The notes below the pieces were generated by a model. It was not told the origin of the DNA and made no database searches. It worked only from the letters and a program-made list of their open reading frames with translations. Both the position numbers and the translations under genes were made by a program. Below are positions 49,532 to 57,455 of a stretch of DNA of 64,000 bases, one piece after another; position 1 is the stretch's first letter, and the number at the start of each line of letters is the position of its first letter. Source of the stretch: Alteromonas mediterranea DE (GTDB lineage: Bacteria > Pseudomonadota > Gammaproteobacteria > Enterobacterales > Alteromonadaceae); contig NC_011138.3 in assembly GCF_000020585.3 (NCBI RefSeq), positions 2,967,020 through 3,031,019 on the forward strand, written 5' to 3'.

Positions 49532-51157
49532 ATGAGCACGGCACTTATTGAATCTGTGTTAAGTTCAAAATCAGTGTTAATTACGCATACTGACGATATT
49601 TTAACTTACCACCAATCTCCAGAAGGTTTTACCTCTCAAGTCAAGGGCGTGATTAAAATAGGTGATAGTTCAGACGTTAAGGCTGTCATTGAACTTGCGA
49701 ATAAATGTAGCGGCAGCAACGAGGCATTCGTTATCTACCCTATTAGCACTGGAAATAATTGGGGGTATGGCAGCAGTGTTCCACCCAGTGATGAAAGGGA
49801 TCAATACCTACTCGATTTATCGCAGCTCAATAAAATACTGTACTTCAACGAAAAAACAGGTCTGTGTACAGTCCAACCAGGTGTTACGCAGAAAATACTG
49901 TACGATTTTCTAAACGAGCACGCATCCGATTATATGGTTCCCGTTACTGGCGCAGGCCCAACGTGCAGTGTTCTTGCTAATGCACTTGAGCGTGGTTATG
50001 GCATCACGCCTGTGGCAGACCACTTTTCCGCAGTAACCTCCATTAAAGGTTTTCTACCCACAGGAGAATACTATCAGTCCAGTGTTGCAGATATGGACAT
50101 GACATCTGAGCAGCTAGCCGACAAGTCATTTAAGTGGAAACATGGCCCTTACCTGGATGGAATTTTCACGCAATCGGCGAATTTAGTTGTTACTGAAGCC
50201 ACTATTTCACTTGAAAAAGCGGGCGACGGTTTCACCTCGTTTTACATGCAATTCTTTGATCAATCTTCATTTACTACCGCCTATGAAGTGGTATCCGAAA
50301 TATTCGATAAAGTTGGGCGCAATGTAGGGAGTATGAACCTAATGGACAAAAGAAGGGTGTCCGCCATGATGGCCGATAATCCGAATGGCCCAGGTTCACA
50401 TCAAATCATGACTGACCAACAAGTAGAAAAAATAAGTAAGCAACAAGAGATACCGGAGTGGACAGTAATAGGGACAGTTTATGGTGCGAAAAACGTGGCC
50501 AAGGCCGTGAAAGCAGAAATAAAGAAGATTGCGAAAAATAGAGCATCGAGACTTTTCTTCTCAAATGACCTACTTATTGAGTTTGGAAAGCTTGTTACCA
50601 AACTGGCACCAAAGTCTTTGCTGCAAGCGCCACGACATCAGTTGGCCACGTTAGAAGAAGGCATGGCAATTATGAAAGGCATACCTAATCAAGTTGCCCT
50701 ACCTCTTGCTTATTGGCGTAATTCGGCAACAACGCCGAACAAAACAAACCAACTTAATCCGGCAAGAGATGGGTGCGGCCTTTTATGGTACGCACCTTTA
50801 ATACCGACAAAACCAGCCTCGATGTTAAGTTTTATCGCGATGGTTAGAGAGACGTGCCAACAGTTCAACATTGAACCTATGATAACGTTCACTAACTTCA
50901 ATCTATATTGTACTGACAGTACTATCCCAATAGTTTTTGATATCAACAACGAAAAGGCAAAAGAAGATGCAAAAGCGTGCCTTGCATCACTTTACGAGCA
51001 AGGCCTAAAACTTGGCTTTGTTCCGTATAGGTTGAATATAGAGCAACAAGAAAATCTTGATACGTCAAAAGCATTCTGGTCAACATCGAACAAAATTGCA
51101 CATGCGCTAGACCCTAACAATATTCTTGGGCCAGGGCGCTACGCAAAGGGACGCTAA
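49532..51157 (+). CDS. VAO-family FAD-binding oxidoreductase
   Basis: The 541-residue flavoprotein resembles the 4-cresol dehydrogenase/vanillyl-alcohol oxidase group. It has an FAD-binding domain with PISTGNNWGYGSSVP, LDLSQLNKI, NALERGYGITPVADHF and GPYLDGIFTQSANLVVTEA, and a C-terminal substrate domain with AHALDPNNILGPGRYA. Relatives oxidise para-substituted phenols. No cytochrome c subunit gene is adjacent, so it may be an oxidase or act on another substrate. The second of two nearby ATGs has GGAAAG before it and was chosen. Its stop overlaps the convergent nucleotidyltransferase by four bases. Confidence 0.85.
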   Translation: MSTALIESVLSSKSVLITHTDDILTYHQSPEGFTSQVKGVIKIGDSSDVKAVIELANKCSGSNEAFVIYPISTGNNWGYGSSVPPSDERDQYLLDLSQLNKILYFNEKTGLCTVQPGVTQKILYDFLNEHASDYMVPVTGAGPTCSVLANALERGYGITPVADHFSAVTSIKGFLPTGEYYQSSVADMDMTSEQLADKSFKWKHGPYLDGIFTQSANLVVTEATISLEKAGDGFTSFYMQFFDQSSFTTAYEVVSEIFDKVGRNVGSMNLMDKRRVSAMMADNPNGPGSHQIMTDQQVEKISKQQEIPEWTVIGTVYGAKNVAKAVKAEIKKIAKNRASRLFFSNDLLIEFGKLVTKLAPKSLLQAPRHQLATLEEGMAIMKGIPNQVALPLAYWRNSATTPNKTNQLNPARDGCGLLWYAPLIPTKPASMLSFIAMVRETCQQFNIEPMITFTNFNLYCTDSTIPIVFDINNEKAKEDAKACLASLYEQGLKLGFVPYRLNIEQQENLDTSKAFWSTSNKIAHALDPNNILGPGRYAKGR

Positions 51158-52236
51158 CTTTTTCGCAAGGTCATTGATAGCTTTTTAAGCATGTGCGGCA
51201 CAAGTACGTGAACGGGCATTTTCATTAGATGCCCCCGCATATATGCCAAAAATCGACTGAGACGAAGTAATTTGCTGTCGCAAACGCGTGTATCCGGCAC
51301 TAAAGCGCGTTTCATAACGAACAGCGTAAACCCTCGACGAGCCCTATGAAAAAGGCTGAGTTGGCTTTGCAACTGATGTTTTGTTTCAATTGGGCAGCGC
51401 AACAAGAAGTAGAACTCTGCCAAACATATTACATCGAATAAAAGTGAAGACAAGTTCATGGCTTTTGCGGTTTTAACTATTACTTCCCAAAAATGATGTG
51501 ATGCATTGTCATTACAAAGACAAGTAAAATCATACAGGTCACGGAGTGATGAACTTACATCCTCGTTCCAGTAAAGATGCACACATGTGTGCAACGCCTG
51601 CATATGTTTATTGAGAACAAGTTTCTGTTGCGAAGATGCAACGATGTTCTGTCTTAATATTGACTCATCAGGGGCTTTTCCACTCACTGGCAAATATAAA
51701 TTGTGGTGAATATCTAACGTGGTGCCCGATAGAGGATCGAACATTGGTGGAATTTCGTGAGCAAACTCCCGATAGTATTTTTCATCGTAGTTAGCTAGCG
51801 ATTTTATTTGCCACCCCAACGAGAGGAGTCTTTTTTCTGTCTTCTGGATCTCGCTTGAGCTAACGAGGATGTCAATATCAGACATGGTTCGACCTTCCAA
51901 AGAAACGGCATTTTCAATATTGTATGCCGCGCCTTTAAGAAAAACGGGGGTTATCCCTATCTCCTCTAAAAGAAGGTTGATTCTGTCTATTTCAGTTCCA
52001 ACCTGGCATCGCTGCCGATCAGAATAGTTCACGTTTGAAGTTACATGCCACTGAATGCTTTCAGGCAATCTATCTACCATGTTTTTGCGTTTAATTTTGT
52101 GAGCGAAGATGCTCAATAAATTCGCAGCACGAAGAAAAACAAACAGTTCAGACAGGGTTTTCGGTGATAGCGATGATAGCAAAGTTACATCATTAAATAT
52201 TATGAGAAAGTATCTTGCTTTAGCAAAGGCATTCAC
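51154..52236 (-). CDS. Nucleotidyltransferase-fold protein of the HprK-related operon
   Basis: The 360-residue protein fits the uncharacterised nucleotidyltransferase family PF14907. VFLKGAAYNIENA near residues 98-110 is followed by the metal aspartates D120 and D122 in GRTMSDIDILVSS. It should transfer a nucleotide or a related group; the substrate is unknown. The start is GTG, overlapping the kinase stop by four bases (GTGA), so the two are co-translated. Related kinase/nucleotidyltransferase pairs occur in lasso-peptide tailoring. Confidence 0.75.
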   Translation of the reverse strand: MNAFAKARYFLIIFNDVTLLSSLSPKTLSELFVFLRAANLLSIFAHKIKRKNMVDRLPESIQWHVTSNVNYSDRQRCQVGTEIDRINLLLEEIGITPVFLKGAAYNIENAVSLEGRTMSDIDILVSSSEIQKTEKRLLSLGWQIKSLANYDEKYYREFAHEIPPMFDPLSGTTLDIHHNLYLPVSGKAPDESILRQNIVASSQQKLVLNKHMQALHTCVHLYWNEDVSSSLRDLYDFTCLCNDNASHHFWEVIVKTAKAMNLSSLLFDVICLAEFYFLLRCPIETKHQLQSQLSLFHRARRGFTLFVMKRALVPDTRVCDSKLLRLSRFLAYMRGHLMKMPVHVLVPHMLKKLSMTLRKS

Positions 52237-53084
52237 AGAAGCAACTCCGTTAACGCCGCTTCTGCGCTATTGATATCAGAGTAATCCATAGAAAAAAATT
52301 CAACTTTATCAGCAAGGTCGGCTAATGCTTCAAACCCTTTTTCGGCCAAAACATGGTAATTAAAAGCATTTCTTATTATCTGAATTGTGCCTTCAGCTGA
52401 AGCGACTTCCTGTAAGGTGGTTGCCTTGCCGCCAACGTATTTAGGAAACACCACTGCACCTATGGGCGTATCTTTGAGAAACTTAAAAGATGAGGGCGTA
52501 TGCACACGTTTATGCGCAACCGTCCCTTTTTGGGTGTCGTAAAACTTCTCTGTGAAAACGCTATCACTAAAACTTGATTTTACAATATCGATAGCATCAT
52601 TTTTCAAACAAACAGGTCTATTGATTGGTTTAACATGAAGGTTTTCAAGTTCAATTATCGCCATCTCATCTGAAAAAACTGTCCATCCCATTTCCGACAA
52701 TAAGGCGCTTAACGTACTTTTTCCTGAACCGGGCAATGCAGGAAATAAGATTGCTTTCCCATTTTTAACCAGTACTGCCGAATGAATTACAAGCCTTGAA
52801 TATTCATGAGCAGCAATACACCAATTCATGCCCCATTCGAGCATTGGGTAACTTTGACTACGAGGGAGAGGAAAAAACGGCGTTTGTTTATCGCAATAGA
52901 AACTTATCTGTGGAGAGATGAACTTTCTTAGTAAATTAGGAGGCTTGACCGCAATATCAAAATCATAGCGTTCCGTCTCTGTGCTTGTATGACAATACAT
53001 CTGACGCACTGAATGACTTACTGCCGCACACTCGTTGTACAGTCTGAATACGTAAGGCCCTGTATTAATATATAAGAACTTCAA
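52233..53084 (-). CDS. HprK-related kinase
   Basis: The 283-residue protein has a P-loop GSGKST at residues 119-124 and an HprK-like SDEMAIIE with D139. It fits the HprK-related kinase A group, in which an HPr-kinase fold is used outside the phosphotransferase system. There is no HPr or PTS gene nearby. The start is TTG, overlapping the stop of the PqqD-like gene (TTGA). The likely substrate is a protein or peptide of the same operon, perhaps the Tat-exported protein. That is inference. Confidence 0.82.
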   Translation of the reverse strand: MKFLYINTGPYVFRLYNECAAVSHSVRQMYCHTSTETERYDFDIAVKPPNLLRKFISPQISFYCDKQTPFFPLPRSQSYPMLEWGMNWCIAAHEYSRLVIHSAVLVKNGKAILFPALPGSGKSTLSALLSEMGWTVFSDEMAIIELENLHVKPINRPVCLKNDAIDIVKSSFSDSVFTEKFYDTQKGTVAHKRVHTPSSFKFLKDTPIGAVVFPKYVGGKATTLQEVASAEGTIQIIRNAFNYHVLAEKGFEALADLADKVEFFSMDYSDINSAEAALTELLL

Positions 53085-53311
53085 ACTCTTTCAATAATAT
53101 TGAGGTCGGATGCCTTTTTAAAACTTAACGTTTTAAAATTCAGTGCCGATTCAAAAAACGCCTGTTCATGAGACTCTTCCAACAGCTTTTCTGCCATGGC
53201 AGCATCATTATATTCAAACGCCATGGTGTCTCCTGAGCGCGTATCGAAGACAAGGAGATAGTTGCTAGACCTCAAAAGCCTAACCTTGACTGAGCTGCTG
53301 AACTTGAACAT
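53081..53311 (-). CDS. PqqD-like small protein
   Basis: The 76-residue protein has the PqqD/RRE-type winged-helix pattern (VRLLRSSNYLLVFDTRSGDTMAFEYND followed by helices), split over three strands and a helical part. PqqD-like domains bind precursor peptides and present them to modifying enzymes. It precedes the HprK-related kinase with a coupled stop/start. No ribosome-binding site is visible before its ATG, and a hairpin lies immediately upstream. Confidence 0.75.
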   Translation of the reverse strand: MFKFSSSVKVRLLRSSNYLLVFDTRSGDTMAFEYNDAAMAEKLLEESHEQAFFESALNFKTLSFKKASDLNIIERV

Positions 53312-53353
53312 AACAAATAAGGCTGATCCTACGATGCGCTATCAGCCTATTTT
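53312..53353 (-). promoter_or_regulatory. Hairpin between the Tat-protein gene and the PqqD-like gene
   Basis: Read on the minus strand, GGCTGAT pairs with ATCAGCC through a 13-base loop, with extra A-T pairs around a bulge and a T-rich 3' side. The stop codon of the Tat-protein gene is part of the stem, and the PqqD-like ATG follows at once. It may be a leaky terminator or attenuator that lowers expression of the enzymes relative to the exported protein. Confidence 0.5.
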
Positions 53354-54189
53354 CGGTTACCCTTGCCGTTACCCTTGCCGTTACCGTTGCCAGGAGCCTC
53401 ACCTGACGCATTATCTTCGGTCATGCCGAATGGCGTGGTACGGTTGTACTCGTCGTGTTCAGGTTGGGATAATGTGTACTCGCTAGACGAACCACTTTCA
53501 AAATTATAACTAAAGCTAACCGTTTGGGTTCCACCAAGGCTCTCTGGTGAAGCCAGCGCGATACGAGACTCACTGAACAAATAAATCGCGATGTTATTTA
53601 CAAGCTCATTTGCTTTTTGAATTCGATCTGACGCACTAGCACTGTGGTGAACAACTGACGGATAAAAGCCAAAATACGTATTAAGCCAAACCGCCGCCAA
53701 GTTGTAATCCATACCACCAGGCTTATCTAAAGCGTCAAACAGGGGAACGCCGCCGTTTACATAAGAAACATCATCATCGAGTATGCGTTTATCTATTTTC
53801 ATCGAGTTTGATTTGATAACCGACTCAAGGTGGCTTTCATAGGCCACCCAAAGAATAGAACCTGGTTCAGCGGCTGGCATCTCAGGGTAATCTACTTTCT
53901 GAAGCGCAGTAAACATTGCTTTTAGTCTCTGCCCATTCATAGAACCATCTAACGCGTCTTTCCATGTTCCCGGTGAGCGGCCACCAAAAATAGGTGTTGC
54001 TTCGCACTTTTGTTCGGGGTTCACTCGAGACACATTGCCAGACATAGCCCCCGACACTGAACATGCGCCCCAAACAGACTTACCTGGAACTGACAAAGCA
54101 GCAGAACCCACGGCAGCTTTAACAATAAATTGTCTCCGTGAATTTGTACGCTGAATTGTTTTGTCTTCTTTAGTGCGTTTATGACTCAT
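53347..54189 (-). CDS. Tat-exported protein with Gly/Asn/Lys tail, function unknown
   Basis: The 280-residue protein has a twin-arginine signal, SRRQFIVK at residues 17-24, followed by a hydrophobic stretch and VWGA. The mature part contains RSPGTWKDAL and LAAVWLNTYFG, a pattern seen in several secreted proteins of unknown function. The tail (residues ~267-280) is GNGNGKGNGKGNRK, encoded by tandem 12-base repeats. It is the first gene of the operon with the PqqD-like protein, kinase and nucleotidyltransferase, and is a candidate target of those enzymes. No known family was recognised. Confidence 0.7.
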   Translation of the reverse strand: MSHKRTKEDKTIQRTNSRRQFIVKAAVGSAALSVPGKSVWGACSVSGAMSGNVSRVNPEQKCEATPIFGGRSPGTWKDALDGSMNGQRLKAMFTALQKVDYPEMPAAEPGSILWVAYESHLESVIKSNSMKIDKRILDDDVSYVNGGVPLFDALDKPGGMDYNLAAVWLNTYFGFYPSVVHHSASASDRIQKANELVNNIAIYLFSESRIALASPESLGGTQTVSFSYNFESGSSSEYTLSQPEHDEYNRTTPFGMTEDNASGEAPGNGNGKGNGKGNRK

Positions 54190-54543
54190 TTTATCCTCGA
54201 AAATAAATTACTCTAGCAACACATCCGTAGCCACAATCACTTTGAATATGCAAGAAACAAACCAAGAAAAACTCCCTTTTAATTCAAAGAGATAAAATCA
54301 ACACACTCTCATCATGTAAAAAAATAGGACACTTATCAAGTATGCATAAATCTATCTAAAAATAAAATTCACACAGCTTGAAAGCAAAGGATATCAAAAA
54401 AACAACGAATTGATAGACATTTGTATCTCAAATTTTAATCTCACAGGCTATCAAACTTCACCTTCAAGCCCTAGTTTGTTGAAATTACCATGTAAACTAC
54501 TTACTGTTGGAGCTTTATCTATTTACAATCCGGCGGCATTATT
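54190..54543. other. Divergent AT-rich intergenic region
   Basis: This 354-base stretch lies between the Tat-protein gene and the YdcF-like gene. It has no supported ORF. It is very AT-rich with several A runs and likely carries both promoters. No consensus promoter, sigma-54 element or operator could be fixed by eye. Confidence 0.5.
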
Positions 54544-55293
54544 TTGAAAGCTCTCGTAATTGAACTAATTTCCCCGCTACAAACGAGCCTTTTGCTTGTG
54601 TTAATGGCCGCCATGGCACAGCTTATTATAAAAAATAAGAAATTAGCGTCTAAGCTTGCTTGTGCGTCGTTAATATGGATTCTTATCTGGTCTCAACCAT
54701 ATGCTGTTGACTTACTACTTTATCCACTTGAAAGGAGTCAAAAAGTAAAAAGGCTTCAATACAAAAACCAACGCACACCAGACTATATTTTCGTACTAGC
54801 TTGTTATTACAACACTGAAGGGGACTTACCGAATATTAGTAGGTGGCCAGATTGTTCTCTTCAAAGGCTCGTTCAGACCGTGATGCTATATGAACAAACA
54901 AAGAGTAAAATAATAGTTACTGGTGGGCGTTTTTTAGAGAATCAAGACATCAGTTATAGCCAAAAAGCCAAATCATTTTTAATTTCTCTAGGTGTTCCAG
55001 AAGATAAAATAATTACGACTGATAAAGGCACTGATACTCATGGGGAGATTAGCTCAATCAGTCAACTCGTTACAAATAGAAAGTTATTGGTAGTAACAAG
55101 CGCCACTCACGTTCTACGTGTTTCTAACGAGTTAGATAACGTAACCGCAAGTGTCGCTTTTTTCGCCGTAGATTACCATAGCGGAGGTGAGTTGACTCCA
55201 TACCTAAGAATGCCTTCTCTATCTGCATTGGTAGCGACACGAGCTGCAATTTACGAATATTTAGCGCTCGTCAAACAGCTCTTTACACAATAA
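54544..55293 (+). CDS. YdcF/ElyC-like (DUF218) membrane protein
   Basis: The 249-residue protein has two N-terminal transmembrane segments and a DUF218 domain. Its motifs are DYIFVLACYYN, SKIIVTGGRF, KAKSFLISLGVPEDKIITTDKGTDTHGE and LLVVTSATHVLRV. The family includes ElyC and SanA, which are linked to envelope integrity. The start is TTG; the ribosome-binding site is weak, so an ATG 20 codons later is possible. DUF218 proteins are common near exosortase clusters, which suits the context. Confidence 0.8.
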   Translation: MKALVIELISPLQTSLLLVLMAAMAQLIIKNKKLASKLACASLIWILIWSQPYAVDLLLYPLERSQKVKRLQYKNQRTPDYIFVLACYYNTEGDLPNISRWPDCSLQRLVQTVMLYEQTKSKIIVTGGRFLENQDISYSQKAKSFLISLGVPEDKIITTDKGTDTHGEISSISQLVTNRKLLVVTSATHVLRVSNELDNVTASVAFFAVDYHSGGELTPYLRMPSLSALVATRAAIYEYLALVKQLFTQ

Positions 55294-55388
55294 TTACCTA
55301 CTTTTTAAACTAATGGTTAAAAACAAAAAAGTTTAAAACACCGACTTTTTTGCTAAACTCTTTTAATATTCAAATTTATGTGCATATT

Positions 55389-56213
55389 ATGCCAAATTTA
55401 CGAAACGCGAAGTTGCTAAATACCATCACTAAGCTTGTTGGTAAAAACAATAAAATAGGCAAGCTGTTGTCTGGATATGAAAAATTAAAAGAAGCCAACT
55501 ATATTTCTTCTCATTTCTCTTCGTATCTAGTCCCTGTTATAGCGAGCTCTGATGCGTTAAGAAATGAGGTTTTTAAGATCCGCCACGGCGTCTACTGTGA
55601 AGAATTAGGTTTTGAGCCTGTCAAAGAAAGTGGGTTAGAATTAGACGACTTTGACGCATTCTCCTTTCACTGTTTAATAAAACACTGCCGTTCATCGGCT
55701 TATGCAGGTACTGTCAGAATAGTACGCCCCACTGAAGCTAATCAGCAGCTTCCCATCGAAAAATATTGTTTAAATTCTATTACTGATAAAGATTTGAACC
55801 CATCAAATTTTGATAGAAAAGACATTTGCGAAGTTTCTCGTTTAGCGGTACCTAAGGAATTTAGACGACGCCAAATGGATAATCATAAAGGGGCTGGTGT
55901 TGGTATCATTAATAGAGCAACTTATTCTGAGACAGAGTTACGCTGCTTTCCATTCATTGCCGTAGGCTTATATTTCGCGGCCGCAGCATTGGCTTTAGAA
56001 AACGAAATAAAGCATGCTTATGTGATGATGGAACCTAGACTGGCCCGAAGCATGGGGTTTGTTGGAATAAAATTCAAACAAATCGGGCCTGTCGTAGACT
56101 ACCACGGTAAGCGTGCGCCATATTATATAAATCAAGATTTACTTCATACTAAGCTTTCGCCTAGCTTTCTGAAAATGCTTAAAGATATAAGGGAAAACAT
56201 AGCATCTCAGTAA
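55389..56213 (+). CDS. PEP-CTERM/exosortase system-associated acyltransferase
   Basis: The 274-residue GNAT-fold protein resembles the family of acyltransferases found with exosortases and distantly related to acyl-homoserine-lactone synthases. It has VFKIRHGVYCEELGFEP, DDFDAFSFHCLIKH, EVSRLAVPKEFRRR and AHYVMMEPRLARS-like blocks. The substrate is unknown; it may make a signal or modify an envelope component. A TTG 13 codons upstream is open, but the ATG matches the relatives better. Confidence 0.8.
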   Translation: MPNLRNAKLLNTITKLVGKNNKIGKLLSGYEKLKEANYISSHFSSYLVPVIASSDALRNEVFKIRHGVYCEELGFEPVKESGLELDDFDAFSFHCLIKHCRSSAYAGTVRIVRPTEANQQLPIEKYCLNSITDKDLNPSNFDRKDICEVSRLAVPKEFRRRQMDNHKGAGVGIINRATYSETELRCFPFIAVGLYFAAAALALENEIKHAYVMMEPRLARSMGFVGIKFKQIGPVVDYHGKRAPYYINQDLLHTKLSPSFLKMLKDIRENIASQ

Positions 56214-56379
56214 CTGTGTTGACATGGCTTAATTTGCGACCTCGCTCACAACACCTACGACTTTGAGCTAGCATGTCCGCAAAGGCCCCTGTAATTTACC
56301 ATCAAATCTATGCCGGGCCTCACTGGTAACAGGTTTATTCCTTTTACTTTATTAGAACGTAAGCGTCCGATAATCCCAC

Positions 56380-56703
56380 CTAAAGCTCTGGAGACTGTGA
56401 TGGTAACAGTTGCTCGATATTGGTGTCAGGATTGCTGAGTTCATTGAGGCAAGACATCACGTGCTCGAACATAACAAGATGGTTGGCTTTTGCGGTTTCG
56501 ACGATGCTATAGAGCACTGCACTCGTATATGCGCGTGAGGCAGTTTGGCTAAACAGCCAGTTTTTCCTGCCTATAACGAACGGTTTTATCGCGCGCTCAA
56601 CGCGATTATTTTCAATACTTCGTTGGCAGTAGAGCGTATAACGCAAATTCCTTTCCAATAACAGCCATTGCAGCTGTCGTTCACTAGAAAGCAGTCGTTG
56701 CAA
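56380..56703 (-). pseudogene. IS66 transposase TnpC, C-terminal fragment
   Basis: About 107 residues remain, containing the typical IS66 C-terminal block SIENNRVERAIKPFVIGRKNWLFS and AVLYSIVETAKAN, seen in two pieces. The catalytic core upstream is deleted and there is no proper start codon. Confidence 0.88.
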
Positions 56704-56722
56704 TTCCGTTTCGACAGGTCAC

Positions 56723-56956
56723 TTAAACCGATGCTTCTGTCGAGTAGCGCTTATACCAGAGAGCGAAGCCCGCTTTATCCCAATAGAGTATTTTGACCTT
56801 GTCGCGCTTTTTGTTGCAGAAGACCAACAGTGCATCGCGAAACGAATTAAGGTTCATATCCTGCTTAACAAAGGCAATAAAGCCGTTAATGGATTTGCAG
56901 AAGGCGACGACATCCATGTATAGATAAATATCAGCAGGCTCAACGAACATCTTCAT
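56723..56956 (-). pseudogene. IS66 accessory protein TnpB, truncated
   Basis: The 77-residue ORF matches IS66 TnpB from its start through DVVAFCKSING, LLVFCNKKRDKVKILYW and GFALWYKRY. It stops about 35 residues short of a normal TnpB, at the junction with the tnpC fragment, which points to a deletion across the two genes. Confidence 0.85.
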
Positions 56957-57072
56957 TCGCCCAATGCTTTCTTTACAGCCGCAACCCTGTGAGGGTTAAT
57001 ATTGGTTGAAACGCTAAATTGTGCGTTTCCGAGTTGCAGGAGAAGTTTGCCCCCTATTGCTTCGGTGGACAT
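56953..57072 (-). pseudogene. IS66 TnpA-like fragment
   Basis: A 39-residue ORF ends GNAQFSVSTNINPHRVAAVKKALGE, like the C-terminus of the IS66 accessory ORF1. It overlaps the start of the TnpB fragment by four bases, as in intact IS66 elements. The N-terminal part is missing; the frame is closed by a stop not far upstream. Confidence 0.6.
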
Positions 57073-57385
57073 AATTTCACCTAAACAAACTTGCTGCTTA
57101 TTCGCGGTAGCCGAATATCACAAGGCCTAGTGCAGTAAGTTTGAGCATCAACCTACTGCTGGCGGAAAAAACTCCACCGCAGTGCGTCCACTTTATTTCT
57201 ATTACCCGAATAGGTTAGGTTAGGCCAATCATGTATGTCTCTTCGTCGATGTTATTGCATGGTCATTCTTCTTGGCAAAAAAGAACACAATGCCGTAGCT
57301 AACTTACGAATTGAATGTGGGGATTACTGGACGCTGGGATTACCAGGCGCTCACTCAAAAGATAACAACTTTAGATTTCTACTGA

Positions 57386-57415
57386 CAAAAAAACGCCCAA
57401 CTCCGTTGGGCGTTT
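57386..57415 (-). terminator. Terminator of the PEP-CTERM-like gene
   Basis: An 11-bp stem (AAACGCCCAAC with GTTGGGCGTTT, loop of three) is followed on the minus strand by seven T's, 40 bases behind the stop. Confidence 0.93.
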
Positions 57416-57455
57416 AATACACTTTCATCTTTCGCACTGTCTGCAGTGCTTTACA

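Larger units (their letters stand above)
56359..57072 (-). mobile_element. Decayed IS66-family insertion sequence
   Basis: Fragments of all three IS66 genes are in the proper order on the minus strand: an accessory ORF1 piece, a shortened TnpB and the last ~105 residues of the TnpC transposase. The tnpC side ends in GTAAGCGTCCGATAATCCC, typical of an IS66 terminal repeat. Most of tnpC and the 3' end of tnpB are missing, so the element is dead. The other end was not found. Confidence 0.8.
56214..57455. other. Degenerate region with IS66 remnant
   Basis: This 1.2-kb gap between the acyltransferase and the PEP-CTERM-like gene holds three IS66-type gene fragments, a possible IS end at 56359 and the terminator of the PEP-CTERM-like gene. 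The remaining ~300 bases (57073-57385) contain no supported gene. Confidence 0.7.

Noticed and set aside
53347..53390. CRISPR or other array from the repeats at the end of the Tat-protein gene
   Set aside because: The repeats are 12-base coding repeats giving a Gly/Asn/Lys tail and have no spacers.
57235..57417. 60-residue plus-strand ORF before the PEP-CTERM-like gene
   Set aside because: It runs into the terminator hairpin of the neighbouring gene, has no ribosome-binding site and no family resemblance.
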